Source: Bacteroidaceae bacterium (lineage in GTDB: Bacteria > Bacteroidota > Bacteroidia > Bacteroidales > Bacteroidaceae). Taken from it: 38,611 nt of DNA. The stretch spans positions 1-38,611 of the forward strand of contig JAGBYI010000025.1 in assembly GCA_017628845.1 (NCBI GenBank), written 5' to 3'. The position numbers and the translations under genes are program-made. Below, in pieces: positions 18,660-27,251 of this stretch. The notes below the pieces were generated by a model that was given only the letters and a program-made list of their open reading frames with translations, ran no database searches and had not been told where the DNA came from. Numbering within the stretch: the stretch's first letter is position 1; the number at the start of each line of letters is the position of its first letter.

Positions 18660-18763
18660 CGTTGCAACAAGCATCGCATCACGAAGCGAAGAAGATCGCA
18701 ACGTGTTCCGAAGGCCATCGTATCACGATGCGAAAAATCCTCGTCACAAAGAGCCGTTGCAAC
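18660..18763. repeat. Repeated palindromic motifs upstream of the TonB receptor gene
   Basis: CGTTGCAAC, containing the palindrome GTTGCAAC, occurs at 18660-18668 and 18755-18763. Between them CATCGNATCACGANGCGAA occurs at 18672-18690 and 18716-18734 (two mismatches, 44-bp period); the second copy contains the palindrome CATCGT-ATC-ACGATG. This lies 100-200 bp before the receptor gene in the divergent carB/TonB intergenic region. It may be a regulator-binding array or a small dispersed repeat. Confidence 0.55.
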
Positions 18764-18818
18764 CTCCATCGGCGCAACCAGATTTGCCTTTTGCTTTTCA
18801 CTTGCAAAAAGATTTGCA

Positions 18819-18826
18819 TACTTTTG
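18819..18826 (+). promoter_or_regulatory. -7 box of the TonB receptor gene
   Basis: TACTTTTG matches TAnnTTTG and lies 36 bp before the first ATG. The -33 region is only T-rich (TTTTC), without a clear TTG, which would fit a promoter that needs an activator. Confidence 0.5.
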
Positions 18827-18862
18827 TCGCCGATAATATAAAAAGAACACATTATTTTATAT

Positions 18863-21121
18863 ATGCACATGAAAAGAACAGTATGTATGCTGGCTATTGG
18901 AATGATTGCACTCGTTGCCATGGCACAGGCAGAAGGCAAAGTCGTTGACGAGCATGGTGAGCCACTTGTAGGTGCCACCGTACGCTGGGAAGGGACAAAC
19001 GTAGCAACCACCACAGACATCAACGGCAAGTTCCGTCTAAAAAAGAATGGCCATATGCACGAGATAGTAACCAGCATGATGGGGTTTCAAAACGATACCA
19101 CATGCACACATAGTGCCAAGTTTCTAATCATACGCCTGCGAGAGGTTTCAACCGAAATGCACGAGACAGAGATCATAGGACGCAAGCAGACAAGCCTGAA
19201 AATGTGGCATACGGCAGAGAACAGCGAGCTGATTACAGCCGCAGGCCTGAAGCATGCGGCATGCTGCAACCTGGGCGAAAGTTTCGTTAGCACGGCAGCC
19301 GTGGACGTGAACTACACCGATGCCTCCACCGGCGCAAAGCAAATCAAGTTGCTGGGATTGAGCGGCACATACGTGCAGATGCTCACCGAGAACATCCCCA
19401 ACTTCCGCACCGTGGCAGCACCTTTCGGACTTGGCTATGTGCCAGGTCCTTGGATGCAGTCAATACAGGTAAGCAAGGGCATAACCAGCGTCAAGCAGGG
19501 CTACGAAGCCATGACCGGACAGATAAACATCGAATACCGCAAGCCTCAGATGCTTGAGGCCGACTGGATAAACCTGAACCTGTACGGCAACAGCAAGGGG
19601 CGAATTGAAGGCAATGCCGATGCCACGTTCAAGATGAAAGACCCTCGCTGGGGCACTACAATATTGGTACACTACGACAAGGACCTGACTTCTCACGACG
19701 AAAACAAGGACGGTTTCCAGGACATGCCCAAGGCAGAGCAGGTGAACGTGATGAACCGCTGGACATTCCTGTCAGATACCTACGAGTTCCAGATAGGAGC
19801 ACGCTACCTGAACGAGAACAGGCATAGCGGCCAGTTGGAAGCAAAGGTACAGAACCCATACCTGATTAATCTGGAGACCAACCGCGTAGAGGGATTCATG
19901 AAGAACGGATTCATGTGGAACGATTCCAGAGAGAGCAGCCTGGCGCTTATACTCTCTGGTTCCTACCATTGCCAGAACAACTACTTCGGACAGAAACACT
20001 ACGATGTTGACCAAAGTACAGCATATGCATCGTTGATATACGAAGGACAATGGACACAGAGCCACAAACTTTCCGTGGGCCTTTCCATGAACTACGACGG
20101 ATACAAGCGCCAACCCAACGATCATTTACAAAATACATTTGATCTGTCCATGCTGCACCCCTCGTGCCACGAGATAACCGGAGGCGGATATGCACAATAC
20201 ACTTTCACCATTTTTGACGACCACGGTCACGAAGCCAAGTTCCTCGTACAACCGGGCATACGTGTTGACTACAGCAACCTGTGGGGCACCTTTGCCACCC
20301 CACGAATACACCTGAGATGGACACCAACGGAATGGGTGAACATACGCGCATCTGCCGGCAAGGGATACAGGACCTCCTTCACCCTGGACGAGAACAACTA
20401 CCTGTTGTCAAGTTCAAGACGAGTGCACATGGACAGCGAGACACAACGCGAGGAAAACTGGAATGTGGGTGCATCCGTGATGCTCAATCCCACCGTGTTC
20501 GGCAAGGAACTTAACTTCACCGCCGAGTACTACTACACCGACTTCCAGAAGCAAGCGGTCATAGACATGGACCGCGACCCTCATGCCGTGTACATCTACC
20601 AACTGGATGGCAAAAGCCGTTCGCATGTATTCCAACTGGAGGCAAGTTACCCCTTCTTCAAGGGCTTCAATGCCACACTGGCTTATCGTTACACTGACTC
20701 CAAGACTACCTACGTTGATGCCTTAGGTAACAAATCCTTGCGTGAACGTCCCTTGACATCGCGCTACAAGGCACTATGTTCTCTGCAATACAAAACTCCG
20801 AAGGAGAAGTTCCAGTTCGATGCAACCATAGCCTTGAACGGTCCAGGACGCATGCCAGACCCCTACAAGAAGGCGGACGGAACCATGTCGTGGGAGAAGG
20901 ACTACAAGGCATTCCCCCAACTCAATGCACAGGTAACATACAATATCCGCAAGAATTTCTCGTTATATGTAGGTGGAGAGAATCTCACCAACTTCACACA
21001 GAAGAACCCCATCATAGCAGCCGACCAGCCTTGGGGTAACGATTTCGACCCCACCATGACATGGGGACCCATAGACGGATGGATGCTGTATGCTGGTCTG
21101 AGGTTCAATCTGCCTAGATAA
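18863..21121 (+). CDS. TonB-dependent outer-membrane receptor
   Basis: This 752-residue outer-membrane receptor starts with a signal peptide (KRTVCMLAIGMIALVAMAQA). A carboxypeptidase-regulatory-like domain (about 24-100, VDEHGEPLVGATVRWEGTNV) follows, then a plug domain (about 115-235) and a 22-strand type barrel ending in Arg. The plug segment TGAKQIKLLGLSGTYVQMLTEN and GYEAMTGQINIEYRKPQ resemble receptors found beside heavy-metal transport genes in Bacteroidetes, so a metal or metallophore substrate is possible, but no metal gene lies here. No SusD partner is present, which speaks against glycan uptake. A second ATG at 18869 is an equally good start. A secreted esterase gene follows on the same strand. 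Confidence 0.88.
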   Translation: MHMKRTVCMLAIGMIALVAMAQAEGKVVDEHGEPLVGATVRWEGTNVATTTDINGKFRLKKNGHMHEIVTSMMGFQNDTTCTHSAKFLIIRLREVSTEMHETEIIGRKQTSLKMWHTAENSELITAAGLKHAACCNLGESFVSTAAVDVNYTDASTGAKQIKLLGLSGTYVQMLTENIPNFRTVAAPFGLGYVPGPWMQSIQVSKGITSVKQGYEAMTGQINIEYRKPQMLEADWINLNLYGNSKGRIEGNADATFKMKDPRWGTTILVHYDKDLTSHDENKDGFQDMPKAEQVNVMNRWTFLSDTYEFQIGARYLNENRHSGQLEAKVQNPYLINLETNRVEGFMKNGFMWNDSRESSLALILSGSYHCQNNYFGQKHYDVDQSTAYASLIYEGQWTQSHKLSVGLSMNYDGYKRQPNDHLQNTFDLSMLHPSCHEITGGGYAQYTFTIFDDHGHEAKFLVQPGIRVDYSNLWGTFATPRIHLRWTPTEWVNIRASAGKGYRTSFTLDENNYLLSSSRRVHMDSETQREENWNVGASVMLNPTVFGKELNFTAEYYYTDFQKQAVIDMDRDPHAVYIYQLDGKSRSHVFQLEASYPFFKGFNATLAYRYTDSKTTYVDALGNKSLRERPLTSRYKALCSLQYKTPKEKFQFDATIALNGPGRMPDPYKKADGTMSWEKDYKAFPQLNAQVTYNIRKNFSLYVGGENLTNFTQKNPIIAADQPWGNDFDPTMTWGPIDGWMLYAGLRFNLPR

Positions 21122-21172
21122 CCTGATTATACCTTATATATAATATAAGGCCGTATACATTGCAAACTAGTA

Positions 21173-22261
21173 ATGACAAACACCAGAAAACACCAATACT
21201 TCTACATAATGCGCATACTTGTAGCACTATGTCTGATTACGTGCCTCCCAATCAACGGATTAGGGCAACAGCTTCATGCGTACAAGAATCTGGCATCAGA
21301 AGGATATCATTTCTGGTTCTATTCGCCAGAACCTCCTCCACCAACCCTTGTTCCACTACTCCCTGATGACATAGAATTGCGGAAACGAATGGAACTGGAA
21401 CAACTCTTCCATGCCAAACCTGTGGAATGGAAACATTGGAAGGAAAGGGAGGAGGCAAAACGGATAGAGAAACTGAAACCGCTTGTCATCTTCCTGCATG
21501 GTGCAAGCCTATGCGGAAATAATCTGAAGCAGGTCCTCAATTATGGTACACTGGATGCCATGGACAGAGGTTTAGAGATTGACGCCTACGTTCTTGCACC
21601 TCAGAATCCTGGTGGGGCATGGGACCCAGACAAACTGATGAAACTGGCCGAATGGGCATCACGCACACATCCTGGCATAGACACCACACGAATCTACGTG
21701 CTGGGCATGAGCCTGGGCGGATATGGTGCTCTGGACCTACCTGCCGCCTACCCAGACCGCATTGCCGCATCCATGTCTATCTGCGGAGGAGCGACAAGCA
21801 AGACAATAAGTAATCTGAACCAAGTCCCCCTATGGATTCTGCACGGCACGGCCGATGTGGCAGTTCCCGTAAATTGCAGCGATCGAGTAGTTGCTGCTAT
21901 GCGACGCGACTCCATCCCCCAACGTCTCATTTACTCCCGTCTGAAGGGCTATAACCATAGCCAGCCATGCCGACTGTTCTACATGTACGAGACCTACGAC
22001 TGGCTATTCTCCCACAGGACAACAGACACTGACCGGCCACTGAACAAAGAGATATACATCGGTCCACGTAACATACCTGAGGCATACCGCCGTATGGGAA
22101 GAAAAGGACAGTTGAAACCCTCTGGCAACAGAGAAGTCTACGGACATAGCCATCTGGAGGCCATAGAGTTTGCCCTGTTACAGGACAGCATTGCAAGGGC
22201 TGATAGTATTGCTCAGGTACGAAAACTAACTTACAAGACCACACCTACATTGATAAAATAG
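21173..22261 (+). CDS. Secreted alpha/beta hydrolase (esterase-like)
   Basis: This protein of 362 residues (350 from the ATG at 21209) has an N-terminal signal peptide (MRILVALCLITCLPINGLG). The alpha/beta hydrolase fold resembles PHB-depolymerase/dienelactone-type esterases: LVIFLHGASLCGNN for the oxyanion region, nucleophile elbow GMSLGGYGALDL, Asp in ILHGTADVAVP and His in GYNHSQPC. About 85 residues after the catalytic His (from about 280) have no recognised domain; they end with repeats DSIARADSIA. It lies 51 bp after the TonB receptor gene and may be cotranscribed. The substrate is unknown. Confidence 0.84.
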   Translation: MTNTRKHQYFYIMRILVALCLITCLPINGLGQQLHAYKNLASEGYHFWFYSPEPPPPTLVPLLPDDIELRKRMELEQLFHAKPVEWKHWKEREEAKRIEKLKPLVIFLHGASLCGNNLKQVLNYGTLDAMDRGLEIDAYVLAPQNPGGAWDPDKLMKLAEWASRTHPGIDTTRIYVLGMSLGGYGALDLPAAYPDRIAASMSICGGATSKTISNLNQVPLWILHGTADVAVPVNCSDRVVAAMRRDSIPQRLIYSRLKGYNHSQPCRLFYMYETYDWLFSHRTTDTDRPLNKEIYIGPRNIPEAYRRMGRKGQLKPSGNREVYGHSHLEAIEFALLQDSIARADSIAQVRKLTYKTTPTLIK

Positions 22262-22357
22262 CTGTACAAACATCTTTTGTCCGAATACTGGCATCCCCCA
22301 CAAGTTCCCTAAAGCAATGCAAATTAGCAGTTGATGGGAACTTTTTTCTTTCTTCCC

Positions 22358-22388
22358 TTGGTCAATTGACCTAAATTGAATAATTTTG
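22358..22388 (+). promoter_or_regulatory. FprA promoter with a palindromic operator over the -33 box
   Basis: TTGG (22358-22361) and TAATTTTG (22381-22388) form a promoter with a 19-bp spacer. The perfect palindrome GGTCAATTGACC (22360-22371) covers the -33 box, and a further CAATTG lies at 22391-22396 just after the -7 box. Such placement suits a repressor that blocks sigma binding, likely sensing oxygen or NO given the gene; that part is inference. Confidence 0.65.
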
Positions 22389-22420
22389 TCCAATTGAAAA
22401 TATAATCATTTAAATATTAT

Positions 22421-23593
22421 ATGACTAACGAATATTCTTCAAGCATACGCTACATCGGTGTGGACGACCTGGACATCGACCTTTTCGAAAGCCAGTACGT
22501 AGTACCGGAGGGCATGAGTTACAACAGTTGGGTAATTCTGGACGAAAAAGTGGCCATCATGGACACCGCCGACGGTCGCAAGGAAAAGGAGTGGACTTCC
22601 AACCTCGTTGCCGCCATGGACGGACGCACGCCCGACTATCTTGTATGCCAGCACATGGAACCCGACCACTCTGCCATCATAGGCAAGACCATGCAGGAAT
22701 ACCCCACCCTAACCCTCGTATGTTCACAACAGACGGTGAAGATGCTGGGATTCTACTTTGATTTGGCTTCATTTGCTGAACGCATCATGGTAGTCAAAGA
22801 GGGCGACACCTTGCCATTGGGCACACACACCCTGAACTTCATTGCCGCCCCCATGGTGCACTGGCCCGAGGTAATAATGACATACGAGTCTACCGAAAAG
22901 ATTCTCTTTGCTGCCGACGGTTTCGGCAAGTTCGGTGCGCTTTGCAACGAGACTGACGACTGGGCATGCGAAGCACGCCGCTACTATTTCAACATCTGCG
23001 GTAAGTATGGCATGCAGGTGCAGAACGTACTGAAAAAGGCCTCCACTTTGGAAATCAACGCCATCATGCCTCTTCACGGTCCCATGCTCCAAGGCGAAGC
23101 CATGGCAGAAGCCATCCGCCTTTACGACCTGTGGAGCCGCTACGAACCAGAGAGCGATGGTATCCTGGTAGCATTTGCCAGCATACACGGCAATACAGCC
23201 AAGGCGGCACACCATCTGGCAGAGGTGCTAAAGCAGAAAGGTGCCACTAAGGTGGTGGTAAGCGACTTGAGCCGCGATGACATGGCAGAGGTAATTGAGG
23301 ATGCTTTCCGCTATCCAAAGCTCGTCTGCCTTGCCTCATCCTACGATGCCGGAGTATTCCCTCCCATGCACGATTTTCTGCACCACCTGCAAATAAAGGC
23401 ATTCCAGCGTCGCCGCTTCGGTTTGGTGGAAAACGGCACATGGGCACCAACCGCCGCCAAAGTTATGCGTCATATGATAGAGAGCATGAAGCAGTGCGAA
23501 ATAGTGGAACCCACCGTTACCATCTGGGGCAAACTGAAGGAAATCGACAAGCCTGCTCTTGAAGCTCTAGCAGATGCCATGCTTGCCGAGTAA
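22421..23593 (+). CDS. Flavodiiron protein (FprA-type, A-class)
   Basis: This 390-residue flavodiiron protein reduces oxygen to water and/or NO to N2O in anaerobes, using electrons from rubredoxin or a similar donor in the cytoplasm. The metallo-beta-lactamase-like domain (about 1-245) shows the diiron ligands in QHMEPDHS (His78, Glu80, Asp82), His147, Asp166 in AADGFGKFG and His219 in LHGPML. The C-terminal flavodoxin domain (about 250-390) starts FASIHGNTAKAA and has the SSYDAGVFPPM FMN loop. No rubredoxin domain is fused, and no partner reductase gene lies beside it. It stands alone between a well-formed promoter and a terminator. Confidence 0.94.
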   Translation: MTNEYSSSIRYIGVDDLDIDLFESQYVVPEGMSYNSWVILDEKVAIMDTADGRKEKEWTSNLVAAMDGRTPDYLVCQHMEPDHSAIIGKTMQEYPTLTLVCSQQTVKMLGFYFDLASFAERIMVVKEGDTLPLGTHTLNFIAAPMVHWPEVIMTYESTEKILFAADGFGKFGALCNETDDWACEARRYYFNICGKYGMQVQNVLKKASTLEINAIMPLHGPMLQGEAMAEAIRLYDLWSRYEPESDGILVAFASIHGNTAKAAHHLAEVLKQKGATKVVVSDLSRDDMAEVIEDAFRYPKLVCLASSYDAGVFPPMHDFLHHLQIKAFQRRRFGLVENGTWAPTAAKVMRHMIESMKQCEIVEPTVTIWGKLKEIDKPALEALADAMLAE

Positions 23594-23650
23594 AGAGAGA
23601 TATCTTTTTGCGACAAACGGGCAAAGCAAGCAAACGGGGCGACAAGCTCC

Positions 23651-23695
23651 CAAATAGCGAGGTACACACAGCAAGGTCTTGTGCCTCGCTATTTG
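23651..23695. terminator. Bidirectional terminator between the FprA and phosphotransferase genes
   Basis: CAAATAGCGAGG (23651-23662) pairs perfectly with CCTCGCTATTTG (23684-23695) between two convergent genes, and is followed on the plus strand by TTATTATG. Confidence 0.8.
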
Positions 23696-23750
23696 TTATT
23701 ATGAGGATAAACTACACTGGACAGAAACCGGCAAACTCACCGATTGCCAA

Positions 23751-25022
23751 TCAGTTCCGAAATTTACGCTCCAGGCGTTCACGAAGGTTCTTGCGTTCCT
23801 TCAGGCTAAATTCTGGAGCATCAAGACGATATGTCAGACGTTGCCACCATTCCTTGGAAGCCAAATGGGTCTTGGGAGAGAAGTTGCGCATCCACTTAGC
23901 CATACGGCTATTGGAAAACTTTTCGTGCTCAAGAAAATAATAAGTCCCCCACACAAGAATGGCAGCAAAGAGTATGACAGTATACAATTGACAATGCAAA
24001 GGAGCACCCAATCTGGCCGACAGGTACCAAATTGCTACGACAGTGATGTTTATCATTATCTCGGAAAGGGACGTTATACTATGACTTACGCCCATAGAAA
24101 CAAATGCGTGATGGAGATGAGTCTTGTCTGGACTAAACGGACTTCTGCCGTGCAATATACGCATGGTCATTACACGCAAGGTGTCGGCTACAGGAACAGA
24201 CAGGATGGAGAGAACGATGGCTATAATACTGTAACTGTTTTCATAGGATGCAAAATGCGTGTCGCTACGCATCGCACTTATTACAAACCAGGTCATTAGC
24301 ATACCCATAAACATGGTTCCTGCATCACCGATGAACATACGGCTTGTATCCCCGAAAACATTATGTATGAAAAACGGAAAAAGGGACGAAACCATGGTAA
24401 ATGCCAATACAGCATTGGCAATATCACCAACGGAAAGGAAAGCAAAACCAAAGATCAGACAACATATCATGCACAGTCCGGAGGACAAGCCATTGACTCC
24501 GTCTATCATGTTCACTGAATTTATTATTCCCACACCAGTCAGTACTGTTAGCGGTACAGCATAATACCAGGATATAGCATATATCCCCCACAGTCCATGG
24601 AAAGAGTCAATACACCCTCCAGTGACAAAAACTATACCCAGAATGGTGAGTATTTCTATAACGAAACGCGCTTTGGGCGTAAGACCCAAAATGTCATCCA
24701 TAGTTCCCGTATATAGCATAACTACCATAGCCAGTATAAGCGACAACAACTCGTTGGCAGCAACACCTGCCGTGTATGCTGGCATATCCCGATGGATGGC
24801 ATAGTAAACGGCCATACTTGCAAGCAGACCAAAGACAATGCCGAAAAAGACTGCTATTCCGCCAACAACAGGAACTGGAGACTTCTGTAATTTCCTGCCA
24901 TCAGGGTTATCAACGAGATTCTTAACCTTGGCTATCTTCAGTACCTTAAAATATATCCATTGTACTGCAAAAAATGAGGTCAGTATTGAAGAGGCTATAA
25001 TCCAAATAGAATAATCAGGCAT
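23751..25022 (-). CDS. WecA/TagO-type undecaprenyl-phosphate sugar-1-phosphate transferase
   Basis: This 423-residue protein with about eleven hydrophobic segments belongs to glycosyltransferase family 4 (MraY/WecA/TagO). It transfers a sugar-1-phosphate (commonly GlcNAc-1-P) to undecaprenyl phosphate to start O-antigen, capsule or other surface-glycan synthesis on the inner membrane. Visible motifs are PVPVVGGIAVF near the start, YTGTMDDILGL (the Mg-binding Asp pair), NSVNMIDGVNGLSSG, FIGDAGTMFMG and the cytoplasmic His loop SPDKTHLHH. The nucleotide sugar cannot be told from sequence. About 70 basic residues follow the last helix, which is longer than in WecA. No other glycan genes adjoin it. 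Confidence 0.9.
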   Translation of the reverse strand: MPDYSIWIIASSILTSFFAVQWIYFKVLKIAKVKNLVDNPDGRKLQKSPVPVVGGIAVFFGIVFGLLASMAVYYAIHRDMPAYTAGVAANELLSLILAMVVMLYTGTMDDILGLTPKARFVIEILTILGIVFVTGGCIDSFHGLWGIYAISWYYAVPLTVLTGVGIINSVNMIDGVNGLSSGLCMICCLIFGFAFLSVGDIANAVLAFTMVSSLFPFFIHNVFGDTSRMFIGDAGTMFMGMLMTWFVISAMRSDTHFASYENSYSIIAIVLSILSVPVADTLRVMTMRILHGRSPFSPDKTHLHHAFVSMGVSHSITSLSEIMINITVVAIWYLSARLGAPLHCQLYTVILFAAILVWGTYYFLEHEKFSNSRMAKWMRNFSPKTHLASKEWWQRLTYRLDAPEFSLKERKNLRERLERKFRN

Positions 25023-25067
25023 ATTCTTCTTGCTTTATTACGATAAGTTTATAACTAAGAAGTAGAA

Positions 25068-25097
25068 CAAAGTTACAAATTATATTGTATAGAGCAA
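25068..25097 (-). promoter_or_regulatory. Promoter of the phosphotransferase gene
   Basis: On the minus strand TTG (25097-25095) and TAACTTTG (25075-25068) are 19 bp apart, about 45 bp before the ATG. The rest of the 350-bp gap (25023-25372) holds only the upstream cluster's terminator; I see no gene there. Confidence 0.7.
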
Positions 25098-25295
25098 GAG
25101 AAAAAACGTAAAAACTATCTGGACAACCATTTTTTCTTGTTTTATCATGCACCGGATTATGTAATTCTACATAAAAAGGCATATTAAGACAACTTTTTGA
25201 AAGCAATTGAACCTTGGACAGACAGACTTGCGTAACCATAGTAACATTCAAGTATGAAATCTCAAAGCAAGAATATAAACAAAGGACAAATAAAG

Positions 25296-25331
25296 ACGTT
25301 GACGATATTCCTGTAGGACAATCGTCAACGT
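25296..25331 (-). terminator. Terminator of the polyene-type cluster
   Basis: ACGTTGACGAT (25296-25306) pairs perfectly with ATCGTCAACGT (25321-25331) over a 14-base loop. On the minus strand it is followed by CTTTATTTGT. It lies 41 bp after the stop of the last cluster gene. Confidence 0.85.
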
Positions 25332-25372
25332 AGATGTAAAGAAAAACGACACTAGCAAGGTCGTTAAAACAG

Positions 25373-25789
25373 TTACTTAAGCCACTTTGTTTTCCATTCC
25401 TCCACAAAGTCCGGAAGTTGAAGCATCAACTCACCGTTGGGTTCTATGAACAATTGCGTGGTTTCTCCTTCGCAACAGAGCACACCATCACTCTCACGGA
25501 ATATCTTGTATTTATAATCCAATCTTGCACCACGGCGGGGAATAAATGTGGTATGCACCACAGCAACATCTCCCATCTGCAATGACGCATAGTGACGGGA
25601 ATGAACGTCATAGATAGGGGCATAGATACCGGTTGCCTGCATTACATCATAACCCATACCAGGATAATGACGGCCAAATGACTCACGACCGTCCTCGAAA
25701 TACACCACGTAATTGCCATGCCAGACAATACGCATGGAATCTATTTCACTGAACTTGACCGGCACCCGGCAAATGTCTGTTATCTCCAC
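25373..25789 (-). CDS. Hotdog-fold acyl thioesterase (4HBT/YbgC type)
   Basis: This single-domain 4HBT thioesterase of about 138 residues has the family's active-site pattern near the start: F-S-E-I-D-S-M-R-I-V-W-H-G-N-Y, with Asp17 as catalytic acid and His24. It would release or transfer an acyl chain from CoA or the ACP, like the thioesterase of aryl-polyene clusters. There is no ATG before the catalytic Asp: translation must start at GTG (25789) or TTG (25792), a few bases after the stop of the LolA-like gene, which suggests coupling. It is the last gene before the cluster terminator. Confidence 0.88.
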   Translation of the reverse strand: MEITDICRVPVKFSEIDSMRIVWHGNYVVYFEDGRESFGRHYPGMGYDVMQATGIYAPIYDVHSRHYASLQMGDVAVVHTTFIPRRGARLDYKYKIFRESDGVLCCEGETTQLFIEPNGELMLQLPDFVEEWKTKWLK

Positions 25790-25800
25790 CAATACTGACT

Positions 25801-26385
25801 TTATTGCTTGAACTCAAAGCTACTGAAAGAATATTCTGTGTAATTCTTGCCACGACCATTCATACGCAAAGTACGAAACTCTCCCTTTTTGGAATCTAAC
25901 GTTATCTTGAAAGAGGAGAACAGCATCCTTTTCTTTTTGTCCTCGCCAATAGACGGGTCCATCTTTATGGTAATGATATCGGCCTCCTGGGTAAGCGTGA
26001 CACCAGGTATTTCGTGCAGTTTACTGCCATCGGCATTTATAATGGCCTTCAACACGGCCTGAAAAGCGACGAACTGATTGTCCTTCTTGCTACTGGTCTT
26101 GTGCTCGCGTCCACGCATAACCATAGTAAATTCGTCACCAGTCATATCCAATTGCTCCTTGCCGTCGGCCACACTTATATTCATCTTATCGGGAGCAACA
26201 ATGGTCATTGTGCCTATAAACTTCTCATCGTTGGCAACAGCTGCCTTATGATCAACACGTGTAGCAACGGCTACAACACTGCTCATCCCCTTGAACTTTC
26301 TCACCGCTTTTTGGAAATCCACTGCTTGTGCATACATGCCAACACACAAAATAGAAAGCAATAACAAGGAAAATATCTTCTTCAT
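25801..26385 (-). CDS. LolA-like periplasmic lipoprotein carrier protein
   Basis: This 194-residue exported protein has a signal peptide (KKIFSLLLLSILCVGMYAQ). The rest reads like the LolA/LolB-fold outer-membrane lipoprotein carrier family: a short helix (FQKAVRKFKGMSS), then repeated amphipathic strands ending with F-R-T-L-R-M-N. Such a protein is a regular member of aryl-polyene clusters, where it is thought to carry the lipid across the periplasm. It is not the housekeeping LolA by context. A 106-bp gap separates it from the FabG-like gene upstream, and no promoter was recognised there. Confidence 0.8.
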   Translation of the reverse strand: MKKIFSLLLLSILCVGMYAQAVDFQKAVRKFKGMSSVVAVATRVDHKAAVANDEKFIGTMTIVAPDKMNISVADGKEQLDMTGDEFTMVMRGREHKTSSKKDNQFVAFQAVLKAIINADGSKLHEIPGVTLTQEADIITIKMDPSIGEDKKKRMLFSSFKITLDSKKGEFRTLRMNGRGKNYTEYSFSSFEFKQ

Positions 26386-26491
26386 ATAATCAATTTATAT
26401 ATAAGATAATAATAATTGACATCAAACACTATGCCGTATAATGCTCCAAAGGCATTGCATACATTCCAACAATAACTTTGGCACGATTAAC

Positions 26492-27226
26492 TTAAGTGTA
26501 AAGGCCGCCGTTTATAGAAATGACATTGCCTGTAATGTATCCTGCCTGGGGGCTGCAAAGGAAAGCCACGCATTCTGCAACCTCCTCAGGTGTTCCAAAA
26601 CGATTTGCAGGTATGGTTTTCTTCAAAGCAGCCTCATCAAGACCTTCCACCATATCTGTTTTGATAAAACCGGGAGCAATAGCATTGCATGTGACATTCT
26701 TCTTGGCAACTTCCTTTGCCAATGCCTTGGTGGCGGCAATCAAACCGCCCTTGGCGGCGGAGTAGTTTGTCTGTCCCTGCATACCCATAATACCGCTCAC
26801 ACTGGCCATATTAATAATACGGCCGAACTTATGGAACTGCATGGGCATAAGTAACGGTTGAGTAACATTGTAGAAACCATTGAGACTTACTCCAAGTACA
26901 CTGATCCAATCCTCGCAAGGCATAAGACCCATAATATTGTCCTTGCGAATACCGGCATTGTTAACAAGGACCTCTATGTATTCGTCCTGGTCCTCGTGAG
27001 CCTTCTGCCATGTCTCTATGGCCATGCGGGTTTCTTCTGCATTGCTCACATCAAACTTCATAAGTTCTCCATCTGTTCCTGCATCGCGGACAAGACGCAA
27101 GGTCTCGTCTGCTGCCGCGGTATTGCCAGCATAGTTAATGAGTACATTATACCCCATCTGGGCCAATTTAACACATACGGCACGTCCGATACCACGGCTG
27201 CCACCTGTTACAAGTGCATATTTCAT
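26492..27226 (-). CDS. 3-oxoacyl-ACP reductase (FabG-like SDR)
   Basis: This 244-residue short-chain dehydrogenase reduces a 3-oxoacyl-ACP to the 3-hydroxyacyl form with NADPH. The nucleotide motif TGGSRGIG is at 7-14, NNAG at 89-92, and the catalytic Ser142, Tyr155 and Lys159 (ASVSG, NYSAAKGG). The C-terminal FLCSPQAGYITGNVISINGG is the usual FabG ending. In this cluster it would serve chain extension together with the two dehydratases and the ketosynthase. The neighbours upstream and downstream are on the same strand, 25 and 106 bp away. It is probably a cluster-specific paralogue rather than the housekeeping fabG. Confidence 0.92.
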   Translation of the reverse strand: MKYALVTGGSRGIGRAVCVKLAQMGYNVLINYAGNTAAADETLRLVRDAGTDGELMKFDVSNAEETRMAIETWQKAHEDQDEYIEVLVNNAGIRKDNIMGLMPCEDWISVLGVSLNGFYNVTQPLLMPMQFHKFGRIINMASVSGIMGMQGQTNYSAAKGGLIAATKALAKEVAKKNVTCNAIAPGFIKTDMVEGLDEAALKKTIPANRFGTPEEVAECVAFLCSPQAGYITGNVISINGGLYT

Positions 27227-27251
27227 ATTGTCTATTATAATAAAGTTTACA

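Noticed and set aside
25015-25407. 130-codon minus-strand frame between the thioesterase and the phosphotransferase
   Set aside because: It overlaps the cluster terminator, a promoter and both flanking genes, and its Cys/Phe/Tyr-rich product matches no family.
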